In this document: piece after piece, positions 18,168-26,021 of the stretch
Layout of the letters: each line of letters begins with the position of its first letter
How positions within the stretch are numbered: position 1 is the first letter of the stretch
Assembly (NCBI RefSeq): GCF_002056795.1
Contig: NZ_CP020104.1
Coordinates: 2,987,001 to 3,051,000, forward strand
DNA length: 64,000 nt
DNA from: Spirosoma aerolatum
GTDB lineage: Bacteria; Bacteroidota; Bacteroidia; Cytophagales; Spirosomataceae
Direction: 5' to 3'
Position numbers and translations under genes: made by a program
Notes under the pieces: model-generated
Databases searched by the model: none
Seen by the model: only the letters and a program-made list of their open reading frames with translations
Told to the model about the DNA's origin: nothing

Positions 18168-18250
18168 AGAGCGAAAGAGTGAAAGAGTGAAAGAGCGAAA
18201 CTTGAAGCGCCAGCCACTCTTTCGCTCTTTCGCTCTTTCACTCTTTAATT
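18162..18250. repeat. Inverted array of 8-bp GAGYGAAA units (copy 2)
   Basis: The left arm begins in the clpS stop and has four tandem units: GAGCGAAA, GAGTGAAA, GAGTGAAA, GAGCGAAA (18169-18200). The right arm (18215-18250) is complementary at 32 of 36 positions. The four differences fall at the C/T position of the four units. The right arm ends 8 bp before the proposed TTG start of recR. Confidence 0.92.
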
Positions 18251-18258
18251 TTACGAAA

Positions 18259-18870
18259 TTGGAGTATCCATCCAAACTTATCGAAGACGCGGTGAATGAA
18301 GTGTCGAAGCTGCCGGGCATCGGGAAGAAAACCGCCCTTCGGCTTGTACTCCATTTGCTGAAACGCGACGAAGACCAAACCGAAGCGCTGGCCCAGAGCC
18401 TGACTGCGATGCGGACCAACGTCAAATATTGTCAGCGATGCCATAATTTGTCCGATAACGACCTGTGTACGATCTGCGCTAGTCATAAACGGGATCAGTC
18501 GTTGATTTGCGTGGTGGAAGATACCCGCGACGTACTGGCCATTGAAAATACTGCGCAGTATAAAGGCTTGTATCATGTGCTCGGTGGCATCATTTCGCCC
18601 GTAGAAGGCATTGGCCCCAGCGATTTGCAGATCGAGTCGCTGATGGAGCGGCTGCGTGGTGCCGAAGGCGAACAGGTACGGGAGATCATTTTGGCCATCA
18701 GCCCGACGATGGAAGGCGATACCACCGCCTTTTACCTTCAGAAAAAGCTCAAACCGTTCAATCTGAAAATCTCGACCATTGCCCGTGGTGTTCCGATTGG
18801 CGGTGATCTTGAGTATGCCGATGAGGTAACACTGGGCCGAAGCATCCTGAGTCGGATTGCGTACGAATAA
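18259..18870 (+). CDS. recR: Recombination mediator protein RecR
   Basis: 203 aa. A helix-hairpin-helix region (VSKLPGIGKKTALRL) is followed by a four-cysteine zinc motif (YCQRCHNLSDNDLCTIC). A Toprim domain comes next (ICVVEDTRDVLAIE, then LAISPTMEGD and a C-terminal ARGVPIGGDLEYAD). RecR works with RecO/RecF to load RecA at gaps. The frame extends upstream to an ATG at 18091, but that part only translates the repeat hairpin. Homologues begin close to residue EYPSKLIE, so the TTG at 18259 is chosen. A strong terminator follows. Confidence 0.95.
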   Translation: MEYPSKLIEDAVNEVSKLPGIGKKTALRLVLHLLKRDEDQTEALAQSLTAMRTNVKYCQRCHNLSDNDLCTICASHKRDQSLICVVEDTRDVLAIENTAQYKGLYHVLGGIISPVEGIGPSDLQIESLMERLRGAEGEQVREIILAISPTMEGDTTAFYLQKKLKPFNLKISTIARGVPIGGDLEYADEVTLGRSILSRIAYE

Positions 18871-18956
18871 TAAGCTGATTCGTAATCAATAGTGGGTTTC
18901 TAGGCTGAAACATAACGATACGAACATAGCCGGAGAGGCAAAAATGTCGTTTATTT

Positions 18957-19008
18957 GCGTTTGATGAACATCTGCCCCTAAAACGGGTTTGTTCATCAAA
19001 CGCTTTTT
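18957..19008 (+). terminator. Rho-independent terminator after recR
   Basis: GCGTTTGATGAAC (18957-18969) pairs perfectly with GTTCATCAAACGC (18991-19003) and is followed directly by TTTTT. It ends 24 bp before the superoxide dismutase ATG, so it must insulate recR from that gene or act in its leader. Confidence 0.85.
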
Positions 19009-19032
19009 GTTTCTCCAAAACCAATCATTCGC

Positions 19033-19725
19033 ATGAATCGCTCCGAGTTTTTGAAACTGGCTTTTGGTGCTTCGGCCGGGCTGATCGCTTTTCGTTCCTT
19101 TGGATTGTCGCCTGCGCAGGCAGAAGGCCCGTTTACCTTACCCGCGCTGCCCTATCCGACCGATGCGCTCGAACCGCATATCGATAAAATGACGATGGAA
19201 ATTCACCACGGCAAACACCATAAAGCCTATGTGGATAACCTTAACAAAGCTGTAGCCGGAACCGACATGGCGAAAATGAGCATAGAAGCGCTGGTGAAAA
19301 GCGTCAATGCGAGTACTCCGGCCGCTGTCCGGAACAATGCCGGTGGTCACTGGAATCATACATTCTTCTGGAACATTATGGGACCCAATGCAGGTGGTGC
19401 TCCCAAAGGTGCCCTTGCCGAAGCGATCAACAAAAAGTACACCTCGTTCGATAATTTCAAAACCGAATGGGGGAAAGCGGCAACAGCGCGGTTTGGGTCT
19501 GGCTGGGTGTGGCTGATCAAAAACGGCAACGATGTCGAGATTGTCTCAACACCTAATCAGGACAACCCCCTGATGGCTCTGGCCGAGAAGAAAGGAACCC
19601 CTGTGCTGGGCCTCGACGTGTGGGAGCATGCCTATTATCTGAAATATCAGAACCGTCGGCCCGACTATGTTACGGCATTCTGGAATGTGGTCGACTGGAA
19701 TAAGGTTGCTAAAAACTTCTCGTAA
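19033..19725 (+). CDS. Exported Fe/Mn superoxide dismutase
   Basis: 230 aa. A Sec-type signal peptide (about 1-30; hydrophobic core then SPAQAEG) precedes a full Fe/Mn-SOD. Metal ligands are visible in [22 protein letters not shown] and [14 protein letters not shown]. The enzyme dismutates superoxide, here probably in the periplasm because of the signal peptide, whereas most bacterial Fe/Mn-SODs are cytoplasmic. The [10 protein letters not shown] start is reminiscent of Tat-type leaders but has only one arginine. The metal (Fe or Mn) is not decided by inspection. The gene is monocistronic, flanked by hairpins. Confidence 0.95.
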   Translation: MNRSEFLKLAFGASAGLIAFRSFGLSPAQAEGPFTLPALPYPTDALEPHIDKMTMEIHHGKHHKAYVDNLNKAVAGTDMAKMSIEALVKSVNASTPAAVRNNAGGHWNHTFFWNIMGPNAGGAPKGALAEAINKKYTSFDNFKTEWGKAATARFGSGWVWLIKNGNDVEIVSTPNQDNPLMALAEKKGTPVLGLDVWEHAYYLKYQNRRPDYVTAFWNVVDWNKVAKNFS

Positions 19726-19749
19726 CTTCCTACTACGGTGTAGGAAGTT
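19724..19749 (+). terminator. Hairpin overlapping the SOD stop codon
   Basis: AACTTCCTAC (19724-19733) pairs perfectly with GTAGGAAGTT (19740-19749), with a 6-nt loop. It begins inside the stop codon. There is no U-run, so it is a 3'-end stabiliser or weak terminator candidate. Confidence 0.5.
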
Positions 19750-19771
19750 ATAAAGGGTTTGTCTTTGCAGG

Positions 19772-19860
19772 TATAGAGTCATAACGTTATAGAGTTGACT
19801 GACAAAACTCATGTGGGTTCGTCAGCTAACTTTATAACTTTATGACTCTATATCTTTATA
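19772..19860. repeat. Inverted array of 8-bp TATAGAGT/ACTTTATR units
   Basis: The left arm (19772-19803) and right arm (19821-19852) are complementary at 28 of 32 positions. Both are tandem octamers: TATAGAGT, CATAACGT, TATAGAGT on the left; ACTTTATA, ACTTTATG, ACTCTATA, TCTTTATA on the right. The design matches the GAGYGAAA elements but the unit sequence is different. Confidence 0.85.
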
Positions 19861-19879
19861 ACTAGCCTTTAAACTTTCG

Positions 19880-19887
19880 TATTTTTG
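19880..19887 (+). promoter_or_regulatory. Promoter -7 element for the 2OG oxygenase gene
   Basis: TATTTTTG matches TAnnTTTG and lies 18 bp before the ATG at 19906. The -33 position reads TATA, so only the -7 half is convincing. It directly follows the octamer hairpin. Confidence 0.5.
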
Positions 19888-19905
19888 TAGAAATTGATTT
19901 AGTCT

Positions 19906-20865
19906 ATGTTATCCGAAGAATTATACAATGAAATTCCGTCATTAGATCTGGCGGATTTCAACTCAGGCGATTCCGAGCGTAAAGCCAGTTTTGTGCAGGA
20001 TTTAGGCCGGGCCTTTAATCAGATCGGCTTCGTGGCCATCCGTAATCACGGCCTGAGCGATGATCTGGTCAAGCGCCTTTACGATTCGACTCAGAAATTC
20101 TTTTCGCTGCCCGATAGCGTTAAACAAAAATACGAACATCCCGAACTGAATGGCCAGCGTGGTTATGTCGGTAAAGGCAAAGAAACGGCCAAAGGATTCA
20201 AAGTAGCTGACCTGAAAGAGTTTTACCACGTTGGTCAGCCCGAGCCGGAAGGCGACATGCCTGCCAACGTTTTCCCAGACGAAGACCCTGAATTTGGTGA
20301 CGCCACGCTGGAAGCTTATCGCACGCTGGAAAATGCCGGAAAACAACTGCTGCGGGCTATTGCTTTGTATCTGGAACTGCCCGAAAATTATTTCGACGAT
20401 AAAGTCCGGAATGGGGATAGCATTCTGCGCGCACTGCATTATTTCCCACTCGACCCCGAAACCACACCGGAAGGCGCTGTTCGGGCAGCCGCACATGGCG
20501 ATATTAACCTGATTACGCTGCTGATGGGGGCTTCGGCCGATGGGCTGGAAGTATTACGTCGCGATGGTAAATGGATTGGCATTACCGCCCTGCCTGATCA
20601 GGTGGTAGTGAACGTGGGTGATATGCTCGACCGACTGACCAATCATAAACTGAAGTCGACGATTCATCAGGTGGTAAATCCACCCCGCGAAAAAATGAAC
20701 CAGTCGCGGTACTCGATTCCGTTCTTCATGCACCCCCGCGCCGATATGGACCTGACCAGTCTGGAAACGTGTATTGACGCCCAGCATCCTAAGTTATATG
20801 TCGACATGACAGCGGGTGAGTTCCTGGACGAGCGCCTGATGGAACTGGGGCTTAAGAAAAAATAG
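19906..20865 (+). CDS. 2-oxoglutarate/Fe(II)-dependent oxygenase (isopenicillin-N-synthase-like)
   Basis: 319 aa. The N-terminal DIOX_N region contains GFVAIRNHGLSDDLV. The jelly-roll core has the Fe ligands: HGD in AAHGDINLITLL (about 197) and His in STIHQVVNP (about 252). The 2OG-binding Arg-x-Ser is in SRYSIPFF. These features define non-heme oxygenases that hydroxylate or cyclise small molecules; the substrate is unknown. It is a single gene between two inverted-repeat regions, with its own promoter core. Confidence 0.92.
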   Translation: MLSEELYNEIPSLDLADFNSGDSERKASFVQDLGRAFNQIGFVAIRNHGLSDDLVKRLYDSTQKFFSLPDSVKQKYEHPELNGQRGYVGKGKETAKGFKVADLKEFYHVGQPEPEGDMPANVFPDEDPEFGDATLEAYRTLENAGKQLLRAIALYLELPENYFDDKVRNGDSILRALHYFPLDPETTPEGAVRAAAHGDINLITLLMGASADGLEVLRRDGKWIGITALPDQVVVNVGDMLDRLTNHKLKSTIHQVVNPPREKMNQSRYSIPFFMHPRADMDLTSLETCIDAQHPKLYVDMTAGEFLDERLMELGLKKK

Positions 20866-20987
20866 TCAGTCAATAGTCATTGACGGGCATTCGGTTGTCA
20901 TTCATTGTTAAGTGCCGTTTGTACATAAAAGTTACGATGAATGACTACCGATGATTATTGATTGACTACGAATGACCGTCAATACCT
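20864..20987. repeat. Degenerate inverted array of about 7-bp TCAATAG-like units
   Basis: The left arm (20864-20905) starts at the oxygenase stop and the right arm (20938-20987) ends 9 bp before chrA. They share TCAGTCAATAGTCAT against TCAATCAATAATCAT and GTCATTCAT against ATGAATGAC, with an 11-nt indel. A period of about 7 is visible but imperfect. Confidence 0.6.
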
Positions 20988-20996
20988 TCCTCTATA

Positions 20997-22202
20997 ATGC
21001 TCCCTTACCTGACCACACACCAGCCCGTTCGCCGAATACGGTACATCATCTTTCTGAAAGATGTGTTGATTCTGGCGTGCACAACATTTGGGGGGCCTCA
21101 GGTACATCTGGCCTTGTTTTTTGATCGGCTGGTGAAAAAGCGGAGGTATCTGACAGAGGAGGAACTGCTGGAACTGAATGCGCTTGGGCAGGTTTTGCCT
21201 GGCCCTACATCGACTCAGACGATTACGGCGTTAGGATTTAAAATCGGTGGCCCAAACCTGGCCTACCTGACGCTTCTGATTTGGATATTGCCCGCAGCCA
21301 GTGCCATGACAGCGGCTGGCATTGGCATTTATTATCTCGAACGACACCAGCTTTCGCTGCACTTTACCCGATTTATCCAGCCAATGGCTGTTGGTTTCAT
21401 GGTTGTAGCGGGGTATCGAATCGGGCAGAAAGTGATCCATGATAAGGTTAGTCTGGCACTGGCACTCACGGCTACATTGGTGGGATATATATTTCACTCA
21501 CCCTTCATGACCCCCATTGTCATTGCCGTCGGTGGCCTGACTACAGCCCTGACTTACGAAAAGCAACAACGAATGAAAAAAGAGCCCCTGCGTGTGCAGT
21601 GGGCTAATTTTTTTCTCTGGATGGGCGTTTTCGTCACCGCTGCCTTGCTGGGAGCATTTACCCATTCGCTACCCGTACGTTTATTCGAAAACTTCTACCG
21701 GAACGGCAGCATCGTGTTCGGTGGAGGACAGGTACTCACCCCAATGCTCTACAATGAGTTTGTGGCGTTTAAGCATTACCTCACACACGAAGAGTTTCTG
21801 TCGGGCCTAGGGCTGGTACAGGCCATGCCAGGGCCAGTCTTTTCCTTTGCTTCGTATATCGGGGCTTTGTCGATGCGGGGCGCTGGCTGGCATGGGCAGC
21901 TTTGGGGGAGTCTGGTATCGACAGTGGGAATCTTTCTGCCCGGTACGTTTCTCATCTTCTTTGTGTACCGATTCTGGGAACAGCTCAAGCGTTATCGGGT
22001 GGTGCGGGCGTCGTTGGCGGGTATTAATGCGGCCAGTACCGGACTTACGGCTGCCGCAGCTATTGCCCTGTTTGAGCCGATGGCTCCGCATTGGCCATCG
22101 GTGGGGGTGGTCATCTTAACAATCACCCTGTTGCTGTATACCAAAACTCCGCCCTACTTATTAATTCTGGGTGGTTTATTACTTGGCATAGTACTCAATT
22201 AA
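20997..22202 (+). CDS. chrA: ChrA-family chromate transporter
   Basis: 401 aa, about 10-12 membrane helices in two homologous halves. The half-1 signature is TTFGGPQVHLALF followed by ELNALGQVLPGPTSTQ. Half 2 repeats it as VFGGGQVLTPMLYNEF and GLVQAMPGPVFSFASYIG. The family exports chromate, though many members have untested substrates. Length matches full-size bidomain ChrA. Its stop overlaps the stop of the convergent MarR gene by 4 bp. Confidence 0.92.
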   Translation: MLPYLTTHQPVRRIRYIIFLKDVLILACTTFGGPQVHLALFFDRLVKKRRYLTEEELLELNALGQVLPGPTSTQTITALGFKIGGPNLAYLTLLIWILPAASAMTAAGIGIYYLERHQLSLHFTRFIQPMAVGFMVVAGYRIGQKVIHDKVSLALALTATLVGYIFHSPFMTPIVIAVGGLTTALTYEKQQRMKKEPLRVQWANFFLWMGVFVTAALLGAFTHSLPVRLFENFYRNGSIVFGGGQVLTPMLYNEFVAFKHYLTHEEFLSGLGLVQAMPGPVFSFASYIGALSMRGAGWHGQLWGSLVSTVGIFLPGTFLIFFVYRFWEQLKRYRVVRASLAGINAASTGLTAAAAIALFEPMAPHWPSVGVVILTITLLLYTKTPPYLLILGGLLLGIVLN

Positions 22203-22909
22203 CCAATCGATTCACTACCCACCATCTGTTCGTATACCGCATCGAATTCCGCATTCCTGCTTTGGCGGTAATGTTCTGCGTGGTATCGATCCAGTTTGTC
22301 CAGAAGCTGAACCAGCAACGCTTTTTCGCCTTCGGTGAGTGAGCTAAAAGCCACGTCGGCTACTTTATTCATGACGGGAAAGCATTCGTGGAGTGCCTCA
22401 ATTCCTTTAAGGGTAATTCGGAGCCGTTTGGAACGCCGGTCCTCTTCATCCGGGAACTCCTCAATTAGCCCCATACTTACCAGCCGATTAACAATGTCAA
22501 TGCCAGAGGCAAATTCCGACATCATTTCGTAAATAAGCTCGCTTTTTTTTGGGGTGCCCATTTTCATCAATACGAGCAGGTACACAGGGTCGTCGATTCC
22601 TTTAAACTGGAGCGGCTGCATGGCTTTCTTCGAGTAGAAATAGCTGTACTTCGATAAGCGTCCTACGAGGGCGGCCAGCCTGGATTCAGGCCTTATCTGC
22701 ATAAAGGGTGGATTAATCGAATTGGCCTGTTGCCGGTAGTTCAGCTCATTGATTGCCATAACCGGTTGTTGCTCGTTCACCATAGGTTGATGGGCATGCT
22801 CTGTTAAATAATGCAGACAGAAACCCCCCAAATCGGCATTTGGGGTTACTTCGCTGTAGGTGGCCCACGAATTTACCAGATCGATCAATGCCTTTTCTCC
22901 TCGTTCCAT
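22199..22909 (-). CDS. MarR-family transcriptional regulator
   Basis: 236 aa, longer than usual because of a ~90-residue N-terminal extension. The C-terminal winged helix shows VYLLVLMKMGTPKKSELI, then EMMSEFASGIDIVNRLV (recognition helix). The wing EEFPDEEDRRSKRLRITLKG follows, with the diagnostic D-x-R-x-K/R pattern. It is divergent from the efflux operon at 23143 and probably regulates it and itself. The 233-bp intergenic region holds nested dyads that are good operator candidates. Confidence 0.9.
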   Translation of the reverse strand: MERGEKALIDLVNSWATYSEVTPNADLGGFCLHYLTEHAHQPMVNEQQPVMAINELNYRQQANSINPPFMQIRPESRLAALVGRLSKYSYFYSKKAMQPLQFKGIDDPVYLLVLMKMGTPKKSELIYEMMSEFASGIDIVNRLVSMGLIEEFPDEEDRRSKRLRITLKGIEALHECFPVMNKVADVAFSSLTEGEKALLVQLLDKLDRYHAEHYRQSRNAEFDAVYEQMVGSESIG

Positions 22910-22918
22910 AAACTACAA

Positions 22919-22962
22919 TTTCGTATTAACTAAGATAGTAATTCATGACTATCACTACGAAA
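22919..22962. promoter_or_regulatory. Nested dyads: candidate MarR operator
   Basis: GATAGT (22934-22939) and ACTATC (22948-22953) form an inverted repeat with an 8-nt spacer. It is enclosed by TTTCGTA (22919-22925) and TACGAAA (22956-22962). TTTTCGTAG recurs at 23042-23050. The site starts 10 bp upstream of the MarR start, in the divergent region. Confidence 0.5.
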
Positions 22963-23142
22963 ATACATAAAATTTTCTTACAAACTTTGCAAAAACTATA
23001 AAATCGTAATAATATTGTCAAAAAATAACAGGTAAACTAGGTTTTCGTAGATTTATTTAGGCTACTAAAGCGCTAGAGCAGATGACAGGATTATATATGT
23101 TTTCAGGTCAGTATATGAGGTGCTGATAAAATTAGGAGATCC

Positions 23143-23826
23143 ATGATAGCCGAATTAAAACAGGTAGGCAAAGAATACCGGGCGGGTGATCAGACCATTG
23201 TGGCGCTCCAGCCGACAACCTTGCAATTGCAGGAAGGGGAGTTGTTGCTGATTATTGGCCCTTCCGGTTCAGGGAAGACGACCCTCCTGTCGCTCTTGGG
23301 GTGTGTGATTTACCCCAGTTATGGCGATTTGTGGGTCGATGGTCAGCATGTGAATAAACTGAATCAAAAAGCCTTGGCCAGGCTGCGGCTGAATTCCATC
23401 GGCTTCGTCTTTCAGAACTTCAATCTGCTGGCTCCACTAACGGCCGAAGCTAACGTGATGATGCCTCTGCAATTGCAGGGGGTGAACAGTAGCGAAGCTC
23501 GAGACCGTACCGAAAAGGCACTGCAAACGGTAGGGATGATCGACCGACGTAAAAACTTACCGAACCAGTTGTCGGGTGGACAACAACAGCGTATTGCCAT
23601 TGCGAGGGCGTTGGTCACTAACCCCAAACTGGTTCTCTGCGACGAACCGACCGCATCGCTGGATAAGGATTCAATCAACGTAGTCATGCAGGAGTTACGA
23701 ACCCTGGCCGACAATGGAAAATCGGTTGCTGTGGTCACCCACGATCCAAGGCTGAAACCCTACGCGCATCGAATTGTAGAAGTCGATAATGGGGCTGTTA
23801 AAGAAGTTTCCGGATTTAACGATTAA
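23143..23826 (+). CDS. ABC transporter ATP-binding protein (MacB/DevA-like)
   Basis: 227 aa, single nucleotide-binding domain. Walker A is GPSGSGKTTLLS (about 40), the Q-loop is in FVFQNFNLLAPLTA, the signature is LSGGQQQRIAIARAL, Walker B is LVLCDEPTASLD and the H-loop is VVTHDPR. Length and the LLAPLTAEANVMMPL segment match the LolD/MacB class that powers tripartite export. It is the first gene of a four-gene operon. Its stop overlaps the next start by one base (TAATG). Confidence 0.95.
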   Translation: MIAELKQVGKEYRAGDQTIVALQPTTLQLQEGELLLIIGPSGSGKTTLLSLLGCVIYPSYGDLWVDGQHVNKLNQKALARLRLNSIGFVFQNFNLLAPLTAEANVMMPLQLQGVNSSEARDRTEKALQTVGMIDRRKNLPNQLSGGQQQRIAIARALVTNPKLVLCDEPTASLDKDSINVVMQELRTLADNGKSVAVVTHDPRLKPYAHRIVEVDNGAVKEVSGFND

Positions 23827-24842
23827 TGACAAATCTCATGAAGGCAACGCATTATATAACAAATGTACTTGGCTTAGTAGTAGTCACTTGTCTGTTCAGT
23901 TCCTGTGGTGGAAAGAAGTCCGACACTACCGACGGGAAAGACACAGTACGAACGGTACGAACACCAAACCGGGTCGATGAAGTATTAGGTATTGCCGTAA
24001 TCGAACCCGCTAAACGCATTAGTCAGCTATCCCCCGAATCGGGTGGGTTGGTCAAATCCATCAGCGTTGCTATTGGGCAGGTCGTTCGAAAAGGCGATGT
24101 GATCCTGACGATGGATAATGCCGTTGAAACGGCACAGCTGCGGCAGGCCAGCGTAAAGATTCAGACCCAGCAGGATGCTATCGAAACTGCCCGTCAGAAT
24201 GTACAAACGCTCCGGGTGCAGTTGCAGAAAGCCGAGGACGATTTAAAACGCAATCAGATGCTGTTTTCGGGCAAGGCACTGACGCGTAAGGAACTGGACG
24301 ATTCTCAGTATCAGGTCACAAACCTGCAACAGCAAATTCGGGCATCGGAAGCGCAGGTAAAGCAGGCTGAGGGGCAAATGAAACAGCTCCGGTCTGATAT
24401 TCAGTATGCTTCGACCGTAGCGGGACTGAAAATGGTGAAAGCGCCCGAAAACGGAACGATTCTTAGCCTGGAGGCCAAAGTAGGACAATACCTGAACAGC
24501 AACCAGTCGATTGGCGATTTTGCCCCCGAAGGTCCCCTGGTAGCCGTCACCGAAATTGATGAGCTGTTCGCGTTGCGGGTAAAGGTCGGCCAGAAAGCCT
24601 ACGTTCGGCCGCAGGGTAGTAGCGAACGACTCACAACGGGGACGGTCATCCTGGCATCTCCCTATCTGCGAAAAAAGTCCCTGTTTTCCGACAATACCGC
24701 TAACCTTGAAGACCGACGCGTTCGGGAAGTTCGGGTTCAACTGGACGATCCGACGAAAGTGATCATTGGGGCACGAGTTGAATGCCTTATTCAGGTAGGA
24801 GCGCAGACCAGTTCCCCAACTGTAGCGAATGAGGTTCCATAA
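23826..24842 (+). CDS. Membrane-fusion (HlyD/DevB-like) lipoprotein of ABC efflux
   Basis: 338 aa. The N-terminal lipobox (LFSSC, about residue 30) suggests a lipid anchor. A biotinyl-lipoyl-like half motif (GGLVKSISVAIGQVVRKGD), a coiled-coil hairpin (about 98-190, Gln/Ala-rich) and the second half motif (APENGTILSLEAKVGQ) follow, then a beta-barrel domain. It bridges the inner-membrane pump and the TolC-like channel. A start at the internal ATG, residue 5, is equally possible. Confidence 0.93.
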   Translation: MTNLMKATHYITNVLGLVVVTCLFSSCGGKKSDTTDGKDTVRTVRTPNRVDEVLGIAVIEPAKRISQLSPESGGLVKSISVAIGQVVRKGDVILTMDNAVETAQLRQASVKIQTQQDAIETARQNVQTLRVQLQKAEDDLKRNQMLFSGKALTRKELDDSQYQVTNLQQQIRASEAQVKQAEGQMKQLRSDIQYASTVAGLKMVKAPENGTILSLEAKVGQYLNSNQSIGDFAPEGPLVAVTEIDELFALRVKVGQKAYVRPQGSSERLTTGTVILASPYLRKKSLFSDNTANLEDRRVREVRVQLDDPTKVIIGARVECLIQVGAQTSSPTVANEVP

Positions 24843-24873
24843 CTAGGTCGAAATCGTCAAAACGCATCTGGAT

Positions 24874-25998
24874 ATGTTTAGTATAGCGCTTCGATTTATT
24901 CGATACGATGTGGCCAAGTCATTTGGGGCTTTGGCAGGTATTATCATTTCGGTATTTCTGATTGGCCAACAGGCAGGGGTCTTTATTTTCCTGACCGATG
25001 CCATGCGGAGTATTGTCGATAACAACAAAGGATACATCTGGGTAACGGACGAAACCACTACAAATGCCAATCAATTGAGCCCGCTCGATGTTCGAAAAGG
25101 GTATGAAATAAGTTCTCTGCCGGGCGTCGAACGCGCTTATCCGGTTGTGGTGGCTGCCGTAGGGGCTAAGTTTGCCAATGGCACTACAGGCGGGTTGTCA
25201 CTGATTGGGTCCGAAGCACCAGCTTTTGTGGGAGGTCCCTGGCGCTTGTATACTGCTAAAAATGAAGACATGATACCCGATGGGGCGTTGATTACGGATT
25301 ACTACGATTCAAAAGCCCAGGGAAATCTGAAACCCGGCGATTATTTTGAGGTTAATGGGAAGAAAGTCTACAACGCTGGGCTAACCCGTGGCGCCCGGTC
25401 GTTTGGCGGGGGATTATTGGGCTTTACAACCATCGAACGCGCCCGGTATCTGGGCAATGTACCGACCACTCAGGTTAGTTTTTATCTGGTTAAGCCCAAA
25501 AAAGGCGTGGCCGAAGCGGCTGTGATTCAGCAAATCAATCAGAGTATCAATGGGGTAAGGGCCTGGAATGCTGATGAGCTTTCGCAAACGACGGTTAAAA
25601 CCGTTTTGTCGACGAACGGTATTGCGGCTTCGTTTGGTAGCCTGATTGGGTTTGCGATCATTTCCGGGTTAGTCATCATTGGCCTGACGTTATACTCGGC
25701 GGCTATCGACCGGATCAAGGACTATGGTACGTTGAAAGCCATTGGGGCAACAAATGGCTACGTTACCCGCCTAATTCTCACACAGGCGTTTTTATTCGCT
25801 ATTGTTGGCTTTACGATCGGGCGGTTACTGGTTGAGGGATTTCGGTTGGGCATTGCTAAGTCGGGCACCTTATTTTATTTCCCCAACTGGTTTGAGTACG
25901 CCTTATTTGCCATAACGCTTATCATTTCGCTGGGCGGATGTGTCTTTGCGATCCGACGAATCAACTCCCTGGAGCCAGCCACTGTATTTAGAGGGTAA
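24874..25998 (+). CDS. FtsX-like ABC transporter permease (DevC/MacB-like)
   Basis: 374 aa. An N-terminal membrane helix (SFGALAGIIISVFLIG) is followed by a large periplasmic MacB_PCD-type domain (about 45-250). Three more helices make up the C-terminal FtsX domain (about 262-365), with the coupling segment DRIKDYGTLKAIGATNG. Four-helix permeases of this kind act as mechanotransmitters with a fusion protein and an outer-membrane channel. It starts 31 bp after the fusion protein gene. Confidence 0.94.
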   Translation: MFSIALRFIRYDVAKSFGALAGIIISVFLIGQQAGVFIFLTDAMRSIVDNNKGYIWVTDETTTNANQLSPLDVRKGYEISSLPGVERAYPVVVAAVGAKFANGTTGGLSLIGSEAPAFVGGPWRLYTAKNEDMIPDGALITDYYDSKAQGNLKPGDYFEVNGKKVYNAGLTRGARSFGGGLLGFTTIERARYLGNVPTTQVSFYLVKPKKGVAEAAVIQQINQSINGVRAWNADELSQTTVKTVLSTNGIAASFGSLIGFAIISGLVIIGLTLYSAAIDRIKDYGTLKAIGATNGYVTRLILTQAFLFAIVGFTIGRLLVEGFRLGIAKSGTLFYFPNWFEYALFAITLIISLGGCVFAIRRINSLEPATVFRG

Positions 25999-26021
25999 GC
26001 AACCTGTTTTTCTATCTCCGT

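Noticed and set aside
18091..18258. Upstream extension of recR
   Set aside because: It only translates the clpS 3' end and the octamer hairpin; homology begins at the TTG at 18259.
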